A DNA stretch of 64,000 nt. Source: Blasia pusilla (taxonomy: Eukaryota; Marchantiophyta; Marchantiopsida; Blasiales). The DNA lies in the NCBI GenBank assembly GCA_050084515.1, contig CM114272.1:52266001-52330000 (forward strand), given 5' to 3'. Shown here piece by piece: positions 45,444-55,065 of this stretch. The notes beneath the pieces were generated by a model. It was not told where the DNA came from and ran no database searches. It saw nothing but the letters and a program-made list of their open reading frames with translations. How positions within the stretch are numbered: position 1 is the first letter of the stretch; each line of letters starts with the position of its first letter. A program made the position numbers and the translations under genes.

Positions 45444-45895
45444 TGTTGGATTCTCAACATCCACTCCTCTGAGCACCATTAATCTAATCGGCCCTCTTGT
45501 ATGAGGAGAAGCCTAGATTGATGGTTCCGACTTAGACGTCGAAGGAGTCATAGTAATATGACGTAGGTGGTTTTAGGAGTAGCATTACTAGGTTTATCTA
45601 ACCCTATATTGCATCAGGGTGCGGGGCACCTTGATGCGTCATGGGGGTCCGGGGGCGCAGCTCCCGGAAAAAAATTTCTATTGATAAAAACGAAGAAAAA
45701 TAGGTTAAAACCCTAGTTTTCCCGAGTAGTCAAATAGTCGGGAGCCGCAGCGATAGCGTATTCTCGTATGTCGAGTTATCTCCATGTTCAGGTTCCATCG
45801 AAGCTCTTCTTTGAGAGCACGGACGGACTAGGCCACTTTGTATCTCTAAGTTTTGTAAAGATTTCAGTGATTTAGTCACTTTCTGTTTTCTCACA
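45444..45895 (+). repeat. Copia element 2, 3' LTR, 452 bp
   Basis: TG...CA ends; matches the two halves of the 5' LTR. It keeps the unoccupied CAAAT target site of the solo LTR near 45732. It contains a GC-rich hairpin-like stretch (gggggtccgggggcgcagct) missing from the 5' LTR. Confidence 0.95.
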
Positions 45896-45900
45896 TACGA

Positions 45901-46440
45901 TATACCCAAGGGGCCTTGGTGTGCAGTTGACAACGATAGAGGCTATTTCACGCATTCCACGCCCTACAGATGTGAGTCGAGTTTGTGCATTCATGGGATT
46001 GGCGAACTTCTATCCACGATACGTCAAGGGTTTTAGTTCGATTGCAAAGCCACTAACCTTGCTGACCAAGGTGAATTAGGAGAGGCACTGGGGGGATGAG
46101 CAAGAGAGAGCATTTCAGCTGCTCAAGGATAGATTGACGTCCGCGCCCATATTGAGGAGACCGATCAGGGGGCATCCTTTCCAGTTGCATACCGATTGGA
46201 GCATGTTGGGGCTTAGAGCCGTGCTCACCCAGCATGCCGATGATGGTAGAGAGTTCATGGTGGCTTACGCTAGTCGCTCGAACAACCTGCAGAAGCAAAG
46301 TATAGCTTGTATGAGGGTGAGTGCTTGGCTGCAGTGTGGGTTGTCGTACATTTCAGATGTTCTCTATTCGGCAATCCCTTTACCATCATTATCGATCATC
46401 AACCACTTAAGTGGTTGATGGAGTCCTGATGGAGTGGTCT
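45901..46440 (+). pseudogene. Gypsy RT end and RNase H, after the Copia insertion
   Basis: RT resumes with YPRGLGVQ, then RIPRPTDVSRVCAFMGLANF, YPRYVKGF and IAKPLTLLTK, the typical RT-to-RNase H connection. RNase H follows: AFQLLKDRLTSAPILRRP, PFQLHTDWSMLGLRAVL, EFMVAYASRSNN. After a frameshift near 46315, a segment with the DHQPLKWLM motif appears (about 46395-46425). Confidence 0.88.
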
Positions 46441-46569
46441 TGGAGTACTTGCGTACTAGAAGCGTCGGGAGCACAGTGGGTGCTAAAGAACAGGATCGGA
46501 TCCTACAACAAATGAGACGGTTCTGGTGGGAGGGGACACATGTGTTGTGAGTTTGGGAGGATGGTAGAC

Positions 46570-47640
46570 GTGTAGAGCCTCATTCTTCACAGACAACGCG
46601 TTCGGTACGTCATGACCACGAGGAGTTTGGTTATTTTGGAGTGAAGCGGACCTACAGCTTGCTCCAGATACAGTATTGGTGGCGAGGCATGCAGATTGAC
46701 GTTTAGTAGTTTATTGCCATGTGTATGGTGTGTGATTGAGTCCGAGCATCATTCAATGCTCCAACTCCATAATTTCATCCACTTCCAATCATGGGTTTAG
46801 GTTATAGATGGAGTTTGAATTTTGCAGGACCTTTGCCTTTGACGGAGTGTCATAGTTGTTATGTGTTGGTGATGGTTGAGCACTTCTCGAAGTGGATCAA
46901 GTTGGTTGCATTGCCTGACAAAGCGAGTGAGGGAGAAGCGTATGCCTTCCAAGATCGATTGCTGAGTCATTACGGCGTACCAACTGAGGTGTTGACAGAC
47001 CAAAGTACGGAGTTTTGTGGGGAGTTTCAAGCCTTGTGTGATAAGGCGTTGATCAACCACCGCACCACTTTGCGAGATCATCTTGAGGTGGATTGACTAG
47101 CGGAGAGGGTTGTGCAGATGGTGAAGAGAAGATTACGCAAGTATGGCTTGCAGAGAGGTTAGCTAGGAGATTGGGACCTCGAGTTTTGTTGTTGGCGATG
47201 GGATATAGATTCAGCAGACGGGCATCCTTAGCGTCTTTCTCACCGTATTTGCTGCTATATGGCCGCGAGCCAGATGTACCTGCGGCCATTCATCGAGATG
47301 TTGATGAGGTGTTGAACCTTGATGACCCTGATGTATGGATGCGAGCATGTTCTCAGAGGGCTTAGTTTTTGCGGAGAGTGATGCCCATGGCGTTTGAGAA
47401 CTTGGCGATTGCGCAGTATCGCAATATGTTGAGGTATGCGATTATTTGGGGAGGTGTGTATCAACGTACTATCCGGAGGTTTCACCAAGGAGACTATGTC
47501 TACTTGCAGCAGACACCACCCACGACGTTGGATATGATTGTAGGGCACACTATCTTGAGGGTTCGTAAGATTTTGCCATCTGGTGTCCTCTTATTGGAGG
47601 GACGTGATGGTATGGTTTGGAAGGATCATGTACAAAACTG
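46570..47640 (+). pseudogene. Gypsy integrase
   Basis: The HHCC region is partly visible (HDHEEFGYFGVKRTYSLLQ, YWWRGM). The core has WSLNFAGPLPL, where the first catalytic acid is Asn (codon 46818-46820), MVEHFSKWIKLVALPDK, HYGVPTEVLTDQSTEF with the second Asp, and after a stop ..LAERVVQMVKRRLRKYG with the Glu region. FSPYLLLYGREPDVPA marks the usual C-terminal part. Several stops and frame changes (46706, 47096, 47159 region) make it inactive. Confidence 0.85.
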
Positions 47641-47713
47641 TGCGCCATGTCATCTTCCTAATATTGACGGTACAGTTGATCCAAGCTTAGCATTAGTTCA
47701 TACAGGCTTGCGA

Positions 47714-47848
47714 TGTATAATGTGTGGTTCCGCCCGTGGTGCAACCACGATGCTAGTATGTGATGGATGTTTGAGAGGATGGCATATGGCATGTTTGACG
47801 CCACCTCTCACTAGGGTTCCTCAGGGATAATGGATGTATCCCAGATGT
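47714..47848 (+). pseudogene. PHD finger at the C-terminus of the Gypsy polyprotein
   Basis: In the frame of the integrase C-terminus come CIMCGSARGATTMLVCDGC, then LRGWHMACLTPPLTRVP and, after a TAA (47828-47830), WMYPRC. This is the C4HC3 PHD pattern: C-x2-C, C-x2-C, H-x2-C, then x-x2-C. The seventh zinc ligand is Tyr instead of Cys in this copy. PHD fingers read histone H3 tails, so this one could steer integration or act with the methyltransferase. A chromodomain, found at this place in many plant Gypsy elements, is not seen. Confidence 0.82.
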
Positions 47849-47859
47849 ACATAGAGTAG

Positions 47860-48030
47860 GTAGTTCTAGATTTTGACTTGTGTCTGTGACATAGATGACA
47901 AGAAGGCGACTAACGATGTGGCCACATGAGCACTCGGCCTTTTTGCTCTTAGCGTCCAAGAGATGTATGTCATGGTAGGTAGGGATATATGGCTATTTGG
48001 AGTTAGAGGGACCTAAACACCAGCAAGGGG
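47860..48030 (+). other. Untranslated 3' part of the Gypsy element
   Basis: Non-coding sequence between the PHD finger and the LTR-like repeat. It includes ccagcaagggggcg (about 48016-48030), a plausible polypurine tract. Confidence 0.4.
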
Positions 48031-48760
48031 GCGATTGGAGATATTTTTGTACTTCTCGTCTCGTTGTTTGGATGCCATGAGTTAGCATGGGATTGTACGT
48101 GTTTGTGTGTATGTTCAATGATAGCGATATATGTTCTATAGCGATGTGAATGCGTACGACAGTTGTCACGTCTTTTAGGATAGATCGATGACATCTAGTA
48201 GAGCGCCTTTGCGAGTAGTGGAGGACAGGCTTAGGAGGTCGAAGATGACTTGTTGAGACCCCGGGAAACCCCTTTGTTTCGGCTCATTTGAAGCCATATT
48301 GAGGAACTTGATATTTTAGGTAAGTACCATTTGAGTATATGATCAACTTTCTATTTTGGGAAGTGGCTCTTGACCTCCTACATTAGATCAAGAGCCAAGG
48401 AGGTGACTTGGGAGCATAGGTTACCATGGAGAGAGCTTGGGAGAGGAGAGGGGTATACCTCAAGGAGAGAGAGCTCATTCTCTTTTTGTTGAACCTCTTG
48501 GCATAAGGCGGAGGAGATATGGTCCTCCTTGCCTTGTGTGTGTAACCCAAGTCTCTCATTAGGAGAGTGGGTTTGGTTTGACATGAGAGGGAGTGCACAC
48601 AATGGAGAGCTTGGTGTGAGATGTGATGTGAGATCTACTTATTTTTATTGGAGATAGTTTGGTACTTCTCGTCTCGTTGTTTGGGTGCCATGAGTTAGCA
48701 TGGGATTGTACGTGTTTGTGTGTGACAACGATGTATGTTGTGTAGCAATGTGTATGTGCA
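48031..48760 (+). repeat. LTR-like repeats: partial copy (48031-48171) plus a fuller copy (48174-about 48760)
   Basis: attggagata followed by the tacttctcgtctcgttg tttgg and catgagttagcatgggatt stretches occurs at 48031 and again at 48644. The first ends CGTACGACA (48171); two bases later TGTCACG starts a unit that matches 33271-33913 in reverse and 31120-31620 in part. It may be a tandem of LTR ends beside the Gypsy element. Which of them is the true 3' LTR cannot be settled by eye. Confidence 0.6.
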
Positions 48761-49003
48761 AAAGAGAGAGTATTGCATCTACTTTAGTAGCCTTCTCTGG
48801 ATGCAATTTTGTCCCATCAGCATGTGCTCTTGCTCTATAGGTTATGAATCTAGCTCTTGGTTCTACGTAATGAAATATGCTCTTGTTTTGTGTGTGAGAA
48901 ATTTTCTTTTTTTGCGTCATGACATTTTTTTTCTTGCTCTTACGATGTATATTAAACCTCAATAGTCAAGTTTGATCTCTTGCATTCTGAACACTAGTAT
49001 GAC

Positions 49004-49310
49004 CATGGTTGCACAAAAATGGACAAATTCTTCCTTAGGATGGACATGGACGGACAATTCTGGAGATGTCCACAGACATGGGTTCCAAGAGGTGGGACCC
49101 ACACTTTTAGTCCATGATGGAAGGCAAGGATGAGAGGAGCAATGAGGGAGGAGGGATTGGAGGTGGAAGGAGGAAGAAATGGGGGAATATGGAACACGAA
49201 GGCAAGTGAGGGGAATGAGAAAGAAGGGAAAGGTGGAGCCCATACGGACAAGTCCTTCCGTAGGACGGACATAAGTCTACGGACATGGACTTTGTCCACA
49301 TGCAACCTTG
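49004..49310. mobile_element. hAT-type MITE, copy 1, 307 bp
   Basis: Ends CATGGTTGCA and, inverted, CAAGGTTGCA form short imperfect terminal inverted repeats that continue as TGGACAAA. Flanks are 8-bp near-duplications agtatgac (48996-49003) and actatgac (49311-49318). CA..TG termini with 8-bp duplications are characteristic of hAT elements. There is no transposase; the open frames inside are spurious. The second copy is at 60601-60912. Confidence 0.82.
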
Positions 49311-49431
49311 ACTATGACCAACACTATTTGAGCAGCCCCTTTATTCACCTTGAACAGGGGAAACACTATTCAAAGTCAAATAAAGAGCTAAAACCCAACT
49401 ATTCAGAGTAGTGATTGTCATTATTTTGTAG

Positions 49432-51300
49432 ATGACGACAAGACCTAAGATATGTCTAAGAGTGAAGATGCCATCACGTGAAGTTTCCAATGAGGCGTGT
49501 GCTAATGAGGATGAATATTGGGAGTTTCAAAACTCATCTCAGTCCTTCCATTGTAAGCTCCCATATTGTGCGCACATGTCACAAGCTCGATTCACCATAG
49601 AAGAGCACTTGCATTCTCCGCATCAACTTCAACCCATAGTAGATCATCCCCTTTGAGACAAGGCCTGAAGAAGAAGGGAGAAGGAGGTGGGTGGGCGAGG
49701 GAAAAAAAACTTGTTTCATCAAAGGTGGAGAAGATTTCCCTCAAACACTCCCAATCCTTAATATGTCATGAATGCAACTTTTTCAATTCTCATGCAATAT
49801 ATGTAACTCACTGCCATAACAAACATGAAAAGTTGTTATTGACTTGGTTTTCATTTTGTAGTCACTAGCACAAAGCATTATGAGGGTCTGCAAGGCAATA
49901 TGCCTGCTCAGTGGAAGTGGTAAAAGGTAGATAAGAAGAAAGAGTGTGCTCAACAAGCAAAGATGGTTGTGCTTGATAGGGTGTGAAAAATGTTTTGTAG
50001 CATGGGGAAGGTCCCCACTCTCTCGACTTCGTGTATGATTGTGGAGTTGATTAAACATCGCTTCCAAGAGTTTGGTATAAGGTCTTGGGATGTTTTGTCT
50101 GATGTTGCTCATGAGCATTCAATTTTGCAACCATGATGGAGGATGCAATGACTAAGAAGTCATCCATGGAAGATAGGAAAAAAAATTGAATATATCATGT
50201 AAGAAGATTGATTGTATATTTTCCATTTATATGATGTCGCAAGTTACATTAGTACTTTGATTGTAAAAAAAAATACGTATTATTTGGAGCTCGACCATGA
50301 TATAAGTCATGTTCTATCCGAGTCATGGGTCCATTGATGAGTATAATCCCTAAAAGAAATAAACACTTTGTTGAAGCAAAACTTGTACGGTATTCAATGG
50401 ATTGAATTGAGGTTCACTATAGATCATGTATTTGATAACTTGGTTTTACATTATTCGTAGGAACCAAACATTCTGTCACTCTTCTCATACATGGATTCAA
50501 TGGAATCCAATGAGAGATGAAGAAGAGATTATAATGATTTCAAAGGATTCCCAAGTACATGCGATGAATAATCCTATACCCGAGCCATCAATCATGGCTA
50601 ATCATTTGCCACTTGAAGCCAATGATTGGAAGTTATCATGGAGGTTATAGCGGATTTAGGTTCACCAGCTAAAATCCAAACCCTTCACAAGTAGCAAATG
50701 ACGAGGCCCAGATCATTAATGCACTCGAATTACCATCTATTGTTCCAATGACACGTACTCTACTCACGTTCGGAGAGTTGAAGAAAATACCATGGAGCAT
50801 GGTGTAAGACTTTCAACCATTTTTTCCCAAATTGATGGGAGAAAGGGCATATGATCACATAAAGTTTAACATCCCCTTGCTTTCATGTGATTCATGGATG
50901 AAACGTATTTGGGACGAAAAGAGATCTAGCTACATGAACATTGGGGGGGAAGAAAGGAGGAAGATTGAAGTGCGATGAATATACTCCAACCCCCATTACT
51001 ACATCAAAACCTCCATATGAGATTCCAAGAATTCATAAAGAACTCCACTCGAGAAATTTCAAACTTGATAGATCCATCATCTATATTATTATTAGTAGAA
51101 AATGCTCCTTTATGATGAAACGTCATTTTTTACATTTCAGTTCTTAACAGAAATTTCTTGGAACATATCCTTAATAATTTATGGTCAAATTTGGGATGAA
51201 TCAAATTCAGATTGACCCATCATTAAACCCCGTTAGTCTCCAATTATTCAGCTTCCAATTCCGATTGTCCACACAAGGCCAAAACATGAGACCATCAAAC
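49432..51300 (+). pseudogene. Possible decayed gene with C2H2-like motifs
   Basis: At about 49549-49620 a frame encodes CKLPYCAHMSQARFTIEEHL followed by HSPH, which fits C-x4-C-x12-H-x4-H. At about 49758-49850, in another frame, CHECNFFNSHAIYVTHCHNK and a further His give a second Cys/His cluster. Downstream to 51300 there are many short frames with no known domain. This could be a transposase or zinc-finger gene remnant, but the spacing match may be chance. Confidence 0.25.
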
Positions 51301-54300
51301 ACACAATCGGCCCAAGTCTCCACCCAAAATAAGGTTTCACATCATGTCACCCGAAGAGGCAATAAGGGGTGTCGAAGATTAGGCTATGCGGAATTGCCAC
51401 GTGAAGGTTTCTGACCCGGGACAAGCCTTGGTTTTCTTCCCAAAAAAGAGTGGGCAACAATTTTACTCGGAGCCGCATTAAGGGATCCGGAAGTACATTA
51501 GAGCTGTACACCCATGTATTTATGATTAGAAACTGGATAGGATCGGAAAATTTGTAATCTCCCGGGAACTACCTGTTTTGGAGCCTGGGAAAAGGCCGGT
51601 GGGGCAAGTCCGGGTGACCAAGAACTCCCGGATAAGCTCCGAGAACTACCCGTTTTGGAGCCGGGGAGAAGGCCGGTGGGGCAAGTCCGGGTGACCAAGA
51701 ACTCCCTGATAAGGAGACCTTTGACACCCTCTATTGCTATCTTGACCTGATTCCGGATTGAGGGATCCTGTGGGAAAGGAGAGAACAGAGATCAGGGCCC
51801 TTCCAAAAATAAAAAAGAAACAGAAGAAAAATGAAGAAAACCCGTCCAACAACTTTCACTTGAGCAGACTTCAAAACACCAAAGAGTCGAACAAAATGAA
51901 CCTACCTACCAAGCCAAGGCCGAACTTGTGGCAGTCCCCTGTGTGGATTCCTTCAACCCGTCCAACAAGTATCAACCCACACACTTCGGAAATGAGTGAG
52001 AAAAAATGGCCAAACCGAGAAACAATGACGGCTTAGAAACCAACCAAATAAAGCCGAGATACCAGAAGCCGACCGTCCAGCGGCTGCATCCCAACCACCA
52101 AGTTACTCAAAACGCCATACGTAAAACATGCTAATGGCACACCAATTCGGCCGACTAGAGACTCGCAGTCAAGAGCGCGAGTGGAAGTATTCACTCTCTC
52201 AATCGGGAACGTTCTTTGAGCCGCTTGCACATGGAGCGTAAGGTAAGGAGTCCTTCTCTGCAGCGAGTTTCGAAGGTCGGCAAAAGCCTTCCGTCAAGAA
52301 GCCGAAAGAACGTTGAGAAGTGCACCCGCGATTTATTGGAGCCCTGGTGATCTCAGTAGAAAGAAATGGTTCACCATACACGAGGTTTACACCTCGGTGA
52401 ATCATAAACCCGGAAGAAAGATGTTGAGGATCAGACAGCCGGAACCGATCGACACTTCAAATCACAGTCATCGAGAAGTAGAGTGAACATCTCCCATTCG
52501 TTGACGAACGGAACATGCTATCCTCTGCTGGTGCCTGCGACAGCGCGCGACGGCAGTTCGAGAGGGACGGCGATGCTGGCAACGAGATCAATTCCTGCGA
52601 TTCCAGCTTCGCACTGTGAGGAAATTTGCAGAACAATGCTAGGAGGTAGTGCGATTAGCCAGACGGGAAAACTGGGATGTTTGCATGTCAAGGACAACAG
52701 GAAAATTAGAGAAGTTCTAGTTACCATTATTTAATTTCAGAGCAGAGAAAGGATGGAAAAGGATGTTCGACATGTGCAGCGTCGATCTCAAACTATAAAC
52801 TGAGAGGTACGGTGACTAAATCAGGCGCGGCGAGACATACTCGCTCGGGTGGTTTCGTTGACGAAACTCCCTGTTACTCTATCTTGGCGATTGGTATATC
52901 CAAGTTTCCAACACGCAGGAAGCTCTCAAATCTGCCGGTTCGCTTCCACTAATCCTAGACATGGGAGGTATTATCCGGCGCACGATTGTGCCGCCGCGTT
53001 CACGAAAAGATTCGCACCGGGAGCCGTAGAGCCCGATACCTACGTATGCCATCAAGAGTAAAGAACCCGAACGAACAACTGCACAATGATGAAAAACTCG
53101 CTTCTACTATCCACGAGGTGCTCTACTTTTCTAGGAATCGAGAAAAGTAAAGCGCGACCCCGTAAGTCAGGATTAGGGGATCACTTGGAACCAGCACTGT
53201 CAATGCCGACCACACAGAGGACTGACATTCTTTGAGGCGAATGTGGATTCCTCGACTTGGAAACAGCGCGCGGGACAATGGTCAGATATCCCAGGAAATC
53301 GAAGGACCGTTACCGCGACGAAGTCAATGGTGAGATGCGTTACCTGTTCGGATCCAGATTCCAGTCCACCGGTCCACGCCCGACGCAGAGAAGTGCTGTC
53401 TTGATTTCTTAACTAATTAGTGGGTGGCTTGTCTGCACACCATCAATAGAGATTAGGTCATTACGTTCCAAATCTGAAGTCCATCGAGAACTGACCCCAC
53501 ATGTATCTTCTCATTTCTTAGCGCTTGACTTTGCCTGGTTTGCCTCCCATTGGCGCTCCAGGGGATCGACTCATTGTGAATCCAAGAAGAGAGCGGGGAA
53601 TAAATGTTGCCAGCTCAATCTAGAGCCGCGTTGCATATGGAACTCCCGAGTCCTGGCTAACTCCTCCGGTATCCAGAGACCAGGCATCTACGCCAGTTCG
53701 ATACGTTCGACAGACTCTAACATCGGGCGTTCGATAGGATCCGAGCTTGGGTGGTGTGCCCGAAGATACGACTTGCGCACTCGAAATGTGTGTGGCAAAA
53801 GAACTAATTCGAATCCGGGCTTCCTTTTCGACACGCCCTGAGCACGAGTTGTGAACGGTGGACGGGGGATCATGTTCGTCACATGGATGAAGCCTGCCTG
53901 CCGGTGGGATCTAACGCACATGCAGGCTTCTCTCTCACCGCCTCGTACGCCCGTCATAGCCTGCGGAGATAGTCGACCCCATCCCCAGAGACGCAACATG
54001 CGTTGTGCAGGGAGAGAAGATCGACAATAGTATCTGGCATGATGTGTGAACAGTACCCAGTCATATAAAAAAAAAGGTACAGCCCACAATTGGCGTCCTC
54101 TCCTCATCATCGCGGAATACGTTGAGGATTCTAGAGGAATGCTAGAACGCGGACCTATTCGGGTGATGCTGAAGAACAGTTGAGTGTATTAAAAGGGTTG
54201 GTGATCTGCATTACATGATCGCTGGGCGACTACAGTGGCGCGATCATGCCAAGAGGTGAGCCAGACAATTACGAAAACCCGGACTCTCGCCTCTGAACTG

Positions 54301-54684
54301 AGGGTGGCCGATGTACAGTTCCTCAATTCAAGTGAGAGGCCCGGTGACCGAGTTTCTTCAGCGGTTTAATTGCTATCCCTCAGCCGCTTCTTACTCTCGC
54401 TTCATCTGCTGCAACTCGATGCGACATTCTCTGTCATCGGTTTCCCCCCCCACCTAATCGGCTCAATCGCATCAATCCTTTCCTACTCTAGCCTGATGAC
54501 GGGGCAATGTTCCTGGCTTCTATCGCTTGAATTTCCACATCACCTTCGCATATATCTACATCTCGTAGTTTTCTCCTGATCTCAATCTGCTGCACAACCC
54601 TCGGACTCTAGTGTACTTGAATCCCCCGCAATTCTTTCCTCCTCGGACACCTGAACTTGTAGTTTTCTTACACGGATTTGCAGA
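51301..54684. other. Intergenic sequence, no gene supported
   Basis: It contains the 77-bp tandem duplication at 51567-51720. The remainder is of balanced composition with short overlapping frames. No domain, RNA gene or transposon terminus was recognised. 54380-54684 is pyrimidine-rich and could be the leader of the membrane protein ORF that follows. Confidence 0.35.
51567..51720. repeat. 77-bp tandem duplication
   Basis: aactacc followed by gttttggagcc, then aaggccggtggggcaagtc and cgggtgaccaagaactccc, occurs from 51567 and again from 51644 with few differences. Confidence 0.85.
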
Positions 54685-55065
54685 ATGGTTTCATCAATGA
54701 TGAAGAACCCTCCACAATTTGGAGCCCTTGCGCCTACAATCAGCTTCAACAAGGGGAGTCCAGACGTTGTGTTCATGATTGCGCTGCTCGTTTGGGACAC
54801 TCTTTTCATGGCGAAGATCTACCTCGTTTTACACTACATCTTCATGAGGTATGCATCGGGCATACGAGTGCAGAGGAGATGGATATTCCTACTCGGCTTC
54901 GTGTTCGCATTTGGAGTCGGTCCAGTGATCGCTTTCTCCGCTCTCACTTCGAGCCACGCCGTCTTTCTCCTTGGCCTCGCAAGTATTGCCTGTTTGGTTT
55001 TCCCTTTGCTTTTGTTTCCTGTTTTGCTTCTCTTCTGGAATATTTACAAACAGGTCCCGCGATAG
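54685..55065 (+). CDS. Small multi-span membrane protein, 126 residues, unknown function
   Basis: An ORF with ATG at 54685 (context aatgg; alternative Mets at codons 5 and 6) and stop at 55063-55065. After a short N-terminal tail (MVSSMMKNPPQFGALAPT) it has about three to four hydrophobic segments: VVFMIALLVWDTLFMAKIYL (about 28-47), WIFLLGFVFAFGVGPVIAF (about 66-84) and a long AVFLLGLASIACLVFPLLLF region (about 92-111) running into WNIYKQVPR. A basic loop (RYASGIRVQRR) separates the first two. It resembles no family I can name. Overlapping antisense and frame-shifted open frames are longer but show no features. The hydrophobic pattern and intact frame support coding; transcript evidence would be needed. 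Confidence 0.5.
   Translation: MVSSMMKNPPQFGALAPTISFNKGSPDVVFMIALLVWDTLFMAKIYLVLHYIFMRYASGIRVQRRWIFLLGFVFAFGVGPVIAFSALTSSHAVFLLGLASIACLVFPLLLFPVLLLFWNIYKQVPR

Larger units (their letters stand above)
39867..45895 (+). mobile_element. Copia retrotransposon 2 with an LTR split by a solo LTR
   Basis: 5' LTR 39867-41323 (interrupted), 3' LTR 45444-45895, both TG...CA. Perfect TACGA duplications flank the element (39862-39866 and 45896-45900). The RT of the surrounding Gypsy element reads IEYLGHT on the left and continues on the right, so the insertion point is exact. Internal order is gag, protease, integrase, RT and RNase H, i.e. Copia. There are few lesions: a TAG at 42296-42298, a stop near 42398, a frameshift in 42400-42517 and a TGA at 44866-44868. 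It is younger-looking than its host element but not intact. Confidence 0.96.
33950..48030 (+). mobile_element. Decayed Ty3/Gypsy-type retrotransposon carrying a DNA methyltransferase and a PHD finger
   Basis: Plus-strand domains in order: gag (34012-35110), retropepsin-like (37020-37440), DNMT3-like methyltransferase (37780-38745), RT (38900-39866 and 45901-46080), RNase H (46090-46440), integrase (46570-47640), PHD finger (47714-47848). RT before RNase H and integrase is the Ty3/Gypsy order. From protease to the first part of RT everything lies in one frame, broken only by single stops, so it was one polyprotein. A solo LTR (35536-36536) and a full Copia element (39867-45895) are inserted in it; removing the Copia element restores RT continuity exactly. 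Purine-rich caagggggcg at about 48020 may be its polypurine tract. Its own LTRs are not securely assigned. The element is inactive. Confidence 0.85.
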
